Assembly: GCA_041685755.1 (NCBI GenBank)
Contig: JAWLFC010000083.1
Coordinates: 1-14,066 of the forward strand
DNA length: 14,066 nt
Reading direction: 5' to 3'
Source: Sva-07 sp041685755
GTDB lineage: Bacteria; Actinomycetota; Acidimicrobiia; Acidimicrobiales; Ilumatobacteraceae
Made by a program: the position numbers and the translations under genes. Below the pieces are notes generated by a model that was not told where the DNA came from, searched no databases, and saw only the letters and a program-made list of their open reading frames with translations. Positions within the stretch are counted from its first letter, which is position 1, and every line of letters starts with the position of its first letter. This document shows positions 1 to 6,959 of the stretch, piece by piece.

Positions 1-856
1 GGCGCCCGCGCCGCGACTGCGCGAACCCGTCCAGGGCCATGCCGCCGAACCACAGCCCCACGCCGATCACCGCGGCGCCCAGCGTCAGCAGCAGCATCGA
101 CGGCACCGCCTCACGCCAGACGTCGTCGAGCATCTCGCCGAACAGGGTCTCGGCGACCAGGCCGATCAACCAGCCTCCCGCCAGCAGGCCGGCCAGCCAT
201 GCCCCACTGACCACGGCGATCACGGCGCCGATCCGGGCGAGACCACGGCCCGGGCGCGGATGGGCGATCACGGCGACGAACCCCATGACGAACATCGCGA
301 GCAACGCCACGATCCGCGTCGTCTCGGCCACACGTTCGAGGCCGAGGGCGGGGACGTCGTCGGGCACCACCGACGGGAGACCGGCGCGCTCGGCAACGGC
401 GACGAGATCGAGCTCGTCGAGCGCCGATCCGGCCAGTCCGACGGCCTGCATGTCGACGCCCACGGCCGTGGCGGCGTCGGCGACCGACTCGACGATCGCG
501 GCATTCACCCGGGCGTTGCCGTTCGGTGCCGGCCCGGCGTTCGGATCGACGACCTGCCGATGCGCGTCGACCAACGCCGCCCGCACGGTCTGCTCGACGC
601 GCGGATCGCCGGCCGCAGCCACGGCGAGCTGGTCGGCGAGCTCGGCGCCGGCGAACGGTGTGATGGCTCGACCGACCGTCTGGGCGACGACGTCGTCGAC
701 GAAACGCGACGTCGCGATCTGGTCGGCCGCGCGTTCGGCGCGCTCGGTGTCGAGCACCGACATCAGCATCAGCTGGGAGGAGACGAGGGCAGCCACGGCG
801 ATGGCGAAGGCGCTGACGGCGAGTCCGGACACCACCTCGGGGAGCGAACGCGCCAT
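1..856 (-). CDS. Membrane protein with a large extracytoplasmic loop, 3'-truncated by the window edge
   Basis: I do not recognise the family. The frame is open from an ATG at 856 to base 1 (285 codons seen) with no stop, so the C-terminus lies outside the window. An N-terminal hydrophobic helix (about residues 8-33) is followed by roughly 145 polar, Ala/Asp/Val-rich residues, then three hydrophobic segments (about 181-198, 206-234 and 252-272) and a basic end (SRRGR). This predicts one N-terminal anchor, an outward-facing domain and a three-helix bundle. No catalytic motif is visible. It starts 40 bases after the preceding membrane-protein gene on the same strand and is probably the last visible member of that operon. 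Codon use resembles its neighbours. The antisense plus-strand frame over this region is Ser/Thr/Arg-rich low-complexity and not credible. Confidence 0.75.
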   Translation of the reverse strand, partial: MARSLPEVVSGLAVSAFAIAVAALVSSQLMLMSVLDTERAERAADQIATSRFVDDVVAQTVGRAITPFAGAELADQLAVAAAGDPRVEQTVRAALVDAHRQVVDPNAGPAPNGNARVNAAIVESVADAATAVGVDMQAVGLAGSALDELDLVAVAERAGLPSVVPDDVPALGLERVAETTRIVALLAMFVMGFVAVIAHPRPGRGLARIGAVIAVVSGAWLAGLLAGGWLIGLVAETLFGEMLDDVWREAVPSMLLLTLGAAVIGVGLWFGGMALDGFAQSRRGR

Positions 857-896
857 GACCCCATCGTTGCCGACGCGGTGACCGATCGGCGTGCGC

Positions 897-1325
897 TCAG
901 CCCGCCACGGCGATCATGGCGATCGCTGCTGCGCCCCGCGCCGTCCAGGCGACCGTGCGGAACCAGTTCGTCCTCACCAGGCGGCGGTGCTGGGCGGCGT
1001 CGAAGCGTTCGCCGAGGCGCATGTGCAACGGGGCGAAGTGCAGCGCCGTCGACACCCAGATCGCGACGAGCACGGCCCCGGCTCCGATCGACAGCCACGC
1101 CGGCACACCGTCGACGAACAGCGCCACGCCCGCAGCGGCCACCACCTCCAGGGGAGCAATGAGCGCCAGCAGCCAGGTGACGCGACGAGCGTGGGCCGCC
1201 TCGTAGCCGACGAACGCGTCGTCGGGGACCTCGGCCATCATCGGGTAGGAGAGCAGCTGGATCGTCCAGATGAAGCCGACCATGACCGCGGTGCCCGCGA
1301 GGTGGGCGACGAGCCACCCGTTCAC
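897..1325 (-). CDS. Small four-helix integral membrane protein of unknown function (142 aa)
   Basis: The GTG start overlaps the stop of the upstream dikinase-fusion gene as GTGA (1322-1325), so the two are likely translationally coupled. The protein has four hydrophobic stretches (about residues 5-28, 48-71, 77-96 and 124-141). It carries landmarks I associate with a widespread uncharacterised ~140-150 aa membrane family: an early W-x-I-Q-L-x-x-Y-P-x-M stretch (residues 20-30), an H-A-R-R pair in loop 1 (45-48), L-H-F-A-P-L-H-x-R-L after helix 3 (96-104), and H-R-R-L-V-x-T-N-W-x-R-T-x-A-W-T-x-R before the last helix (113-130). The conserved charged and aromatic residues near helix ends suggest a specific role, but none is known to me. 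It is not an obvious transporter or enzyme. Confidence 0.85.
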   Translation of the reverse strand: MNGWLVAHLAGTAVMVGFIWTIQLLSYPMMAEVPDDAFVGYEAAHARRVTWLLALIAPLEVVAAAGVALFVDGVPAWLSIGAGAVLVAIWVSTALHFAPLHMRLGERFDAAQHRRLVRTNWFRTVAWTARGAAAIAMIAVAG

Positions 1326-4150
1326 CGGACGACGCGGACGGTTCCTCGCCGTCCGTCGATGCGCAGCCGGTCGCCCGTCGTGACCGACGCGGTCAGACCG
1401 CGCAGGTTCGTGACCGCAGGGAGTCCGAGCTCGCGCAGCACGATCGACCCGTGCGAGAGGTCGCCCCCGATCTCGATCGCGACACCGGACACCAACGAGA
1501 ACGTCGAGAACCACCCGGGATCGACGCTCGGTGCGACGAGCACGGTGGTCGCCCGCTCGAAGCCGTCGGGCAGCTGGTGGGCCGGCTCGTCGAGCACCCA
1601 GGCGACGCCGTCCACCTCGGCGGCGACCAGCCCGATCCCGGAGAACTCGGTGCGACCGTCGCCGTCGACCTCGGCGGTCGGGTCCGGTTCGAATCGCCGC
1701 ACCAACTCGGGAATCGGGTTCGAGCGCCGACGCTCGTGTTCGGCGCGTCGATGCGCGAGGAGGCCGGGGTCGGGACGCCATCCGTCGTCGAGCCGGCGGA
1801 CCTCGTCGGTGTCGAGGAACCAGACATCGTCGGCGTCGATCCCCTCGTCGGCGGCGAGCCGGAGCAGGTCGCGCCGGATGGCGGCGAACGCTCGCATGGC
1901 GTCGCTGCGGAACTCCTCTCGCGCAGCCATCGGCCGCCGGGCGAGCAACCAGAGCGGCCAGGTGAGCACGCCCACGACCGTCCGCCGCGGGGGCACTCGG
2001 GTCGTCGGTGTCGACGCGAGGGCGGCGAGTACCGGGCTCGGATCCTCCCCGTAGCGGGGACGTGACAGGTCGGACTCGTAGATGCCCCGGTGGCCGTGTT
2101 CGTCCAGCCAGGCGTTCCAGGCCGCGGCGGTTGCCGGTCCGAAGTCGGCGGGATCGGGTCGGGCACCGCCCGGCTCCAGCGTGTGGCGCACGGCATCGAG
2201 TTCGCGGAACGTCCGGGTCGTCGCCGTCTCGGTCCGCGCCGCGTGTTCCTCCAGCACGCCGAGGCTGCGCAGCACCGATGTCGGCAGGCTCGCCGCCGTG
2301 TTGAGCGCGGTCATGGCGTGCACCGTGGCGACGTAGGTGTCGACGGCGCGAGCGACCGCCGCCGTGAACGACGAGGCGGGCGCGGCCGTGGCCTCGGCCA
2401 TGGCGCGGGCGGTCCGGTCGGCGAACCGCAACGCTCCGGCCTGGGCGAGACCGAGCCGCGCCAGTACCCGCCAGCGTCGGATCAGCCGTCTCGGTCGGAG
2501 CCCGTCGCCGCCGTCGTCGCTCCCGCCGATCGAATCGGTGACCAGGCGGGTCGGCAGCCCGAGCGAACGCATGAAGTCGACCATCAGCGACAGGTTGATC
2601 AGCGGGCGCCCGTCGAAGACCTCGATGAAGTGGCGATCCGTCGGCAGGCTCGGATCGAACCGCCGGTAGTAGTCGAACAGCGCCGGTGAGCCCTCGGCGA
2701 TCACCGACGTCATGAACACCGACGGCGGGTCGGGCAGGATCTCGCGGTGGTTGGCGATCGTGAAGACCTCGTCGCGCACGGGTGACGCGGTGACCGGACG
2801 CAACTGCAGCAGCCAGGTCGTGGTTCCGTCGTCGGCCCACTCGATGTCCCACCCCGGCGGGCCGTCGCCGAACTCTTCACGTACGGCGGCCAGCATCTCG
2901 GCGAGGCGCTGCTGCCACGCCGGGCGACCGTCGAGGCGCTCGCCACCGAGCAGCCGCGGCAGTGAGATCAGCTCACCGGTCGCGCGACCGCCGAGGAGCC
3001 CCTCGGCGGTGCCGTCGACCCACTCGACGAGGTCGTCCTGCCATCCCGGTTCGCTGAACGCGACGCCGGCGACCACGGCAGGCACCATCTCCATCACCAT
3101 CACGTCGGCGCGAGCCACGGCGTCGTCGGCCGACGATCGCACCGTCTCCACGGCCGTGGCGAACGCGTCGGCGTCGTTCGCGTCGACGTCGAGCACCGTC
3201 GTGTAGCGGCCGGCATTCGACGTCGTCGCGTCGTCCTCGGACGAGAACGCCGAACGAACGGCGACCCGGTTGCCCACGTCGACGGCGTCGTCGGAGCCGG
3301 ACGGCAGGACGACCGAGCGGGGAACGCGCAGCCCCGCCTCGGCCGCGCGGTCGAGCAGGGACGCCTTCGGGCCGACCCCGGCGGCAGCGACGACGCCCGA
3401 GCCGACGCGCAGCGGTGCCGGCCTGCCGTCGACGAGCCGTCGTGCCCAGTCGCTCACCGTGCGGGCGTAGTCGGCGGGACCCTCCACCATCGGGAAGTGG
3501 CCCCAGCCGTCGACGACGTCGACCCAGGTGCGCGGCAGCAGCGCCTGGTAGTCGGCGACCTGGTCGGCGCCGAGCACGCGGTCGTCGGAGCCCCACAGCA
3601 TCAGCGCCGGCAGCTCGACGGGCTGCAGCGACTCCCACCACTGCGCCGTGATGATGTCGAACATCTGCGAGAACGCGTCCGCCCGCCCGTACTCGTCGAG
3701 GAACCGGTTCCGGTAGTCGGCGGGCACGGCGGGGGAGAAGAAGCGCCGACCCACCAGCGGGCGGGTGACGGGAGAACTGATGCCCCACTTGATGAGCGCT
3801 CGCACCGGTTCGGGCTTCATCAGGCGCGGGAACCAGCGGCGTTCGAGCCGCGTACCGACGGGCGCGTGCAGGATCAGGCCGTCGACCGGGTGACGCTGCA
3901 CCATGTCGAGGGCGATCGAGCCGCCGATGCCGTGGCCGAGCACGACCAGCGGTCGGGGCAGGTGCTCGATCTCTCGCCACAGCGCCTCGGCGTAGTCGGG
4001 GAGCGTCTCCAACGCGGGGTCGCCGGGTCGACCACCGAAGCCGGGCAGGGTGACCGCCTCGAAGCGCACGTCGGCGTCGACGAACGGCTCGACCCGGGCG
4101 AAGCGGAACCCGCCGCCCCCGTTGCCGTGGACCGCGACGAGTGTGATCAC
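1322..4150 (-). CDS. Alpha/beta-hydrolase fold fused to a PEP-synthase / rifampicin-phosphotransferase-like dikinase (942 aa)
   Basis: Residues 1-240 are an alpha/beta-hydrolase fold: an HGNGGGG oxyanion-type loop (8-14), an elbow G-H-G-I-G-G (72-77), an acid in WGSDDRV (186-192) and a His in GWGHFP (215-220). The elbow has Gly74 where Ser is expected. From about 258 comes an ATP-grasp/PPDK-N-like domain: GPKASLL..AGLRVP (260-277), VAVRSAFSSED (296-306), NAG (312-314), EMVPAVVAGVAFSEP (354-368) and DIEWAD...LLQLRPVT (435-454). A middle region (about 480-830) is unassigned. The C-terminus holds a swivelling phospho-His domain, GGDLSHGSIVLRELGLPAV (895-913), with His900 as predicted phospho-carrier. 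ATP-domain, middle, His-domain is the order of rifampicin phosphotransferases, which phosphorylate a substrate using ATP; the substrate here is unknown. GTG start chosen because it overlaps the redoxin stop (GTGA, 4147-4150) and begins the first beta-strand. Confidence 0.9.
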   Translation of the reverse strand: MITLVAVHGNGGGGFRFARVEPFVDADVRFEAVTLPGFGGRPGDPALETLPDYAEALWREIEHLPRPLVVLGHGIGGSIALDMVQRHPVDGLILHAPVGTRLERRWFPRLMKPEPVRALIKWGISSPVTRPLVGRRFFSPAVPADYRNRFLDEYGRADAFSQMFDIITAQWWESLQPVELPALMLWGSDDRVLGADQVADYQALLPRTWVDVVDGWGHFPMVEGPADYARTVSDWARRLVDGRPAPLRVGSGVVAAAGVGPKASLLDRAAEAGLRVPRSVVLPSGSDDAVDVGNRVAVRSAFSSEDDATTSNAGRYTTVLDVDANDADAFATAVETVRSSADDAVARADVMVMEMVPAVVAGVAFSEPGWQDDLVEWVDGTAEGLLGGRATGELISLPRLLGGERLDGRPAWQQRLAEMLAAVREEFGDGPPGWDIEWADDGTTTWLLQLRPVTASPVRDEVFTIANHREILPDPPSVFMTSVIAEGSPALFDYYRRFDPSLPTDRHFIEVFDGRPLINLSLMVDFMRSLGLPTRLVTDSIGGSDDGGDGLRPRRLIRRWRVLARLGLAQAGALRFADRTARAMAEATAAPASSFTAAVARAVDTYVATVHAMTALNTAASLPTSVLRSLGVLEEHAARTETATTRTFRELDAVRHTLEPGGARPDPADFGPATAAAWNAWLDEHGHRGIYESDLSRPRYGEDPSPVLAALASTPTTRVPPRRTVVGVLTWPLWLLARRPMAAREEFRSDAMRAFAAIRRDLLRLAADEGIDADDVWFLDTDEVRRLDDGWRPDPGLLAHRRAEHERRRSNPIPELVRRFEPDPTAEVDGDGRTEFSGIGLVAAEVDGVAWVLDEPAHQLPDGFERATTVLVAPSVDPGWFSTFSLVSGVAIEIGGDLSHGSIVLRELGLPAVTNLRGLTASVTTGDRLRIDGRRGTVRVVR

Positions 4151-4689
4151 GTCACCCTCGACCGGCGGGGCACGGTGGCGAGGTCGGGCCGGTCGCCGGC
4201 GTACGTGCCCACCCACCGCCAGGTGACCTGGTCGCCGTCGAGGATCGCCCACGTCGGCAGGGTCCATCCGTCGCCCACCTTGCGGCCGATGAACTTGCCA
4301 CGCGCGGTGGCCCGGGCCCCGGCCACCCACGAGCGCAGTCCGAACATCTCGCGCCAACCGCCGCGTGGGACCGCGAAGGCGCGGTGGAGCACCTGATCGG
4401 GGTCGGCGATCCCAGTGGCGGTACCGCGCGCTGGCGACGGTGTGTGCGCGTCGAGGAACACCGCGGCCCGCTCAGGGTCGCCCATGAGCACGTGGATCAC
4501 GGGTGGGAAGGTCGGGTCGCTCACGGCGACCTCGGCGAGGTCGGCGACGACCTCCTTGGGGAACAGTCAACCGACGTGCCGCAGGAACACCAGCAGGACC
4601 GGGCCGTCGGCAGCGACTTGGCGCAGCGTCGCAGCGCCCAGCCGAACACCGGAAACGGGGAGATCGAGGACGTGGTCGGGCAACTTCAT
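4147..4689 (-). CDS. AhpC/TSA- or SelL-like redoxin with in-frame TGA (candidate selenoprotein, 180 aa)
   Basis: An ATG at 4689 opens a frame that meets TGA at codon 41 (4567-4569) and then stays open to the TGA at 4147. Both sides belong to one peroxiredoxin-like fold: L-P-D-H-V-L-D-L-P (3-11) and V-L-L-V-F-L-R-H-V-G (31-40) before the TGA; L-F-P-K-E (42-46), G-I-A-D-P-D-Q-V-L (about 93-101) and the G-D-G-W-T-L-P-T-W-A-I-L-D-G-D segment after it. In this family, F-L-R-H-x-G is followed by the redox-active Cys, exactly where TGA stands. The protein has no Cys at all, so selenocysteine there would be its only redox residue. A GTG at 4524 gives a TGA-free 125-aa reading frame but discards the first beta-strands and the active site. 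It starts 62 bases after the HAD gene and overlaps the fusion gene by GTGA. A nonsense-mutated pseudogene or sequencing error remains possible. Confidence 0.72.
4537..4554 (-). promoter_or_regulatory. Candidate bacterial SECIS hairpin just after the in-frame TGA
   Basis: On the mRNA, bases 13-30 after the UGA form GAGGUCG-UCGC-CGACCUC: a perfect 7-bp stem with a 4-base loop, or a 6-bp stem with loop GUCGCC beginning with G. Bacterial SECIS elements sit directly downstream of the Sec UGA, with a short apical loop about 15-25 bases away and a G at the start of the loop, as in E. coli fdhF. Position and shape fit. The caution is that GAC/GTC/GCC-rich coding sequence makes such hairpins by chance often, and the GAGGUC arm is repeated once downstream, so alternative pairings exist. 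Confidence 0.45.
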
Positions 4690-4751
4690 GTCGAGAGCAT
4701 GGGCGGTACCGGCCGGCGATGCTCAACCGTGCCATGTGACAGCGGTCCCGC

Positions 4752-5405
4752 TCAGACGTCGAGCCGGCGGCGCAGCTCACCGGCGGCGGTCACCGGATCG
4801 GTCACGTGCATCGTCTGGAAGCCGAGCGCATCGGCGGCGGCGACGTTCCACGGGAAGTCGTCGAGGAACAGCGTGCGCTCGGGCGGCAGCCCGCCCAGTC
4901 GTTCGAGCGTCAGTTCGAAGATCGCCGGGTTGGGTTTTCGCAGGCCGACCTCGCAGGAGTCGACCACGACGTCGACGAGGTGGTCGGCGGCCCACGCCGC
5001 CCGCCAGCCACCCCACTCCCGGATGTTGTTGGTGAGGATCGCCGTGCGGACACCCGTCGAGCGGACGGCTCGCGCCGCGTCGAGCATCTGCTCGACCGGT
5101 TGCACCATGGCGAGGAACTCCTCACCGCGCGGGAACGCCGGGAACTCGGTCACGCCGGCCGCTCGCCACGACGCCTCGATGGCGACGTCGAACTCGTCCA
5201 TCGTGATCCGGCCCCGCTCGAGCTCGTGGTAGGGATGGTCGCCGTCGACGTCGAGGGGGCCCAGCACGACCGGGAGGAAGGTCGCGAGGTCGATCCCGTA
5301 CCGCTCGGCTCGTTCCATCATGCCGGCGCCGGGGCTGGTGGTCAGCACGCCGGTGAAGTCGAAGATCACCGCATCGATGTCGTGCGCCACCGGTTCTGCG
5401 GTCAC
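4752..5405 (-). CDS. HAD-superfamily hydrolase (217 aa)
   Basis: A haloacid-dehalogenase-fold phosphatase or related hydrolase, probably cytosolic. Motif I is V-I-F-D-F-T-G-V-L with nucleophile Asp16. The +2 residue, usually the acid/base Asp of phosphatases, is Thr18, as in P-type ATPases and some FDFxGV HAD proteins related to the N-terminal domains of epoxide hydrolase and ACAD10. Motif II is I-L-T-N-N (Thr125), motif III is G-L-R-K-P-N-P (Lys157), and motif IV is F-L-D-D-F-P-W-N (Asp182, Asp183). The helical cap lies between about residues 25 and 105. Length is normal for the family. The GTG start (5405-5403) overlaps the amidase stop as GTGA, which fixes the start and suggests translational coupling. 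The substrate cannot be read from sequence; the Thr at +2 means phosphatase activity should not be assumed. Confidence 0.9.
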   Translation of the reverse strand: MTAEPVAHDIDAVIFDFTGVLTTSPGAGMMERAERYGIDLATFLPVVLGPLDVDGDHPYHELERGRITMDEFDVAIEASWRAAGVTEFPAFPRGEEFLAMVQPVEQMLDAARAVRSTGVRTAILTNNIREWGGWRAAWAADHLVDVVVDSCEVGLRKPNPAIFELTLERLGGLPPERTLFLDDFPWNVAAADALGFQTMHVTDPVTAAGELRRRLDV

Positions 5406-6877
5406 AGCACCGGGGTCCGCTGCGCCCAGGGCGCCGCGTTCTCGAGCTGGCACGCCACGCGGATCAGCAGGTCCTCGCGGCCGTACGCGGCGACCAACTG
5501 CACGCCGACCGGCAGGCCGTCGTCGTTCCAGTGCAGCGGCAGGCTGATGGCGGGCTGTCCGGTGGCGTTGAACTGGGGGGTGAACGCGACGAACTGCCCG
5601 GCCCGGGTCGACGGCGCCAGCGGGTTGTCGGCGGGGATCCCGTCGTCGGCGTCGTAGAGCCCACCGAGACGCAACGGCGGGGCAGCCACGGTGGGCGTGA
5701 GGAGCAGATCCCAGCCCTCGGCCCACCATCCCTGCACCGCCCGCCGGTACTGGCCGACGGCAGCGAGCGACGACGCGTACTCCACCGCCGACAGCCGCTC
5801 GGCGTACTCCGCCTGGGCCCAGTTGACCGCCTCGACGTCATCGGAGGTCACCTCGCGTCCGATCGTCGCCGCCAGGTTCTGCACGTTGACGCCCATCAGC
5901 GTCGCCCACATCGCTGCGAACCGGCGGGGGAACTCACGGTCCTCGAGCACGGCCGGGTGACCGTGGCTGACGTCGTGGCCGAGTGACTCGAGCAGTTCGG
6001 CCGCCGACCTCACCGCGACCACGCAGTCGTCGTGAAGGTCGCCACCGGTGGGATGGGTGTCGAGCAGCCCGATGCGCAGCCTGCCGGGAGCGGCGTCGAG
6101 TTCGGCGGAGTAGGGACGCGTGGGCGGGGGAGCGATCACCGAGTCACCGACCCCGGGCGGATGCACGGCGTCGAGCAGCGTGGCGGTGTCGCGCACCGTT
6201 CGGCTCACGCACAGCTGCGTGCTCAGTCCCGACTCGTCGCGTTCGGGCCCCATCGAGACCCGCCCCTGCGACGGCTTCAGCCCGACGAGTCCGGCGCACG
6301 AGGCAGGGATGCGGATCGAGCCGCCGCCGTCGCTGGCGTGGGCGATCGGCACCATGCCGGCGGCGACGGCCGCCGACGCGCCGCCACTCGACCCGCCGGG
6401 CGTGTGGTCGGTGTTCCACGGGTTGCGCGTCGGGCCGTAGGCCTCGGGCTCGGTGACCGGGAGACTGCCGAACTCGGGGCTGTTGGTGCGCCCGAGCGTG
6501 ATGAACCCCGCCTGGTGGAATCGGGTGAACAGGTTGGAGTCGTGCTTCGACAGCGGTTGGGCATCCTTCGCAGCGCGGTTGCCCGAGGTGAGCGGCAACC
6601 CCGCCAGGTGCATGTGGAGGTCCTTGACGAGGAAGGGCACGCCGGCGAAGGGAGCCCGCCGGGCGGCAGCGCCGTTCGGCAGGTCGTCGAAGGCCGACGC
6701 CTGTTCGCGGGCGCGGTCGAACCAGCGCATGATCACGGCGTTGATCGCTCCGTCGAACCGTTCGATGCGCTCGATCGCAGCGTCGACGAGTTCACGCGAC
6801 GACGCCTCGCGCGACGCGATCAGTTCGGCCTGTGCGGTGGCGTCGAGCCACCGTGTGTCGTCAGCGACGTTCCCCAT
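5402..6877 (-). CDS. Amidase-signature family amidase (491 aa)
   Basis: Amidase-signature enzyme that hydrolyses an amide bond by a Ser-cisSer-Lys triad. Lys85 lies in F-L-V-K-D-L, the cis-Ser is Ser163 in G-G-S-S-G-G, and the nucleophile Ser187 lies in S-D-G-G-G-S-I-R-I-P. The 24-residue Ser-Ser spacing equals that of fatty-acid amide hydrolase (217/241). G-L-V-G-L-K-P-S-Q-G-R-V (196-207) is the usual following motif. Length is typical. No Gln/Asn transamidase partner subunits (GatB/GatC) lie nearby, so it is more likely a catabolic or detoxifying amidase than GatA. Start: ATG at 6877; a GTG two codons upstream (6883) is possible. No clear Shine-Dalgarno precedes either. First gene of the six-gene minus-strand run; its stop overlaps the HAD start. 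Confidence 0.93.
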   Translation of the reverse strand: MGNVADDTRWLDATAQAELIASREASSRELVDAAIERIERFDGAINAVIMRWFDRAREQASAFDDLPNGAAARRAPFAGVPFLVKDLHMHLAGLPLTSGNRAAKDAQPLSKHDSNLFTRFHQAGFITLGRTNSPEFGSLPVTEPEAYGPTRNPWNTDHTPGGSSGGASAAVAAGMVPIAHASDGGGSIRIPASCAGLVGLKPSQGRVSMGPERDESGLSTQLCVSRTVRDTATLLDAVHPPGVGDSVIAPPPTRPYSAELDAAPGRLRIGLLDTHPTGGDLHDDCVVAVRSAAELLESLGHDVSHGHPAVLEDREFPRRFAAMWATLMGVNVQNLAATIGREVTSDDVEAVNWAQAEYAERLSAVEYASSLAAVGQYRRAVQGWWAEGWDLLLTPTVAAPPLRLGGLYDADDGIPADNPLAPSTRAGQFVAFTPQFNATGQPAISLPLHWNDDGLPVGVQLVAAYGREDLLIRVACQLENAAPWAQRTPVL

Positions 6878-6881
6878 GCGC

Positions 6882-6895
6882 ACGTGCTAGCACGT
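6882..6895. promoter_or_regulatory. 14-bp perfect palindrome directly upstream of the amidase start
   Basis: ACGTGCTAGCACGT is a perfect inverted repeat centred between 6888 and 6889, ending 4 bases before the ATG at 6877 (minus strand). It is well placed to be an operator or to overlap a promoter of the amidase operon. A TAGCAC sequence inside it, six bases before the ATG, is only a weak match to a TANNNT -10 box. The binding protein is unknown. Confidence 0.35.
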
Positions 6896-6898
6896 CGG

Positions 6899-6919
6899 CC
6901 ACTGCGCCGACCGCAGCGG
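6899..6919 (-). terminator. Hairpin after the GlsB-family gene, possible terminator
   Basis: On the minus strand CCGCTGCG-GTCGG-CGCAGTGG forms an 8-bp stem (one G-U pair) with a 5-base loop, 41 bases past the stop of the small membrane-protein gene and before the amidase start. There is no T-run after it, which is common for actinobacterial terminators but weakens the call. Confidence 0.35.
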
Positions 6920-6959
6920 GACGTCCAGATGTTCGTCGGACCGTTCAGAAGGTGTCGCT

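Noticed and set aside
897..2852. A 651-codon minus-strand frame ending in the four-helix membrane protein
   Set aside because: Upstream of 1325 it is Arg-rich sequence out of frame with the dikinase fusion gene. Only the last 142 codons look like protein, and a GTG start overlaps the fusion stop.
39..4396. Several long plus-strand open frames opposite the minus-strand operon
   Set aside because: Their translations are Arg/Ser/Pro/Gly-rich or Asp/His/Gly-rich low complexity without motifs, typical antisense shadows in high-GC DNA. The minus-strand frames carry complete domain signatures.
4147..4524. A 125-aa protein starting at the GTG at 4524 as the true redoxin gene
   Set aside because: It removes the first strands and the active-site segment, while the upstream 40 codons clearly belong to the same fold in the same frame. 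The start would also lie just after the SECIS-like hairpin with no good Shine-Dalgarno.
4520..4600. Programmed frameshift instead of Sec recoding in the redoxin
   Set aside because: The reading frame is the same before and after the TGA, and no slippery heptamer is seen, so stop-codon recoding or nonsense mutation fits and frameshifting does not.
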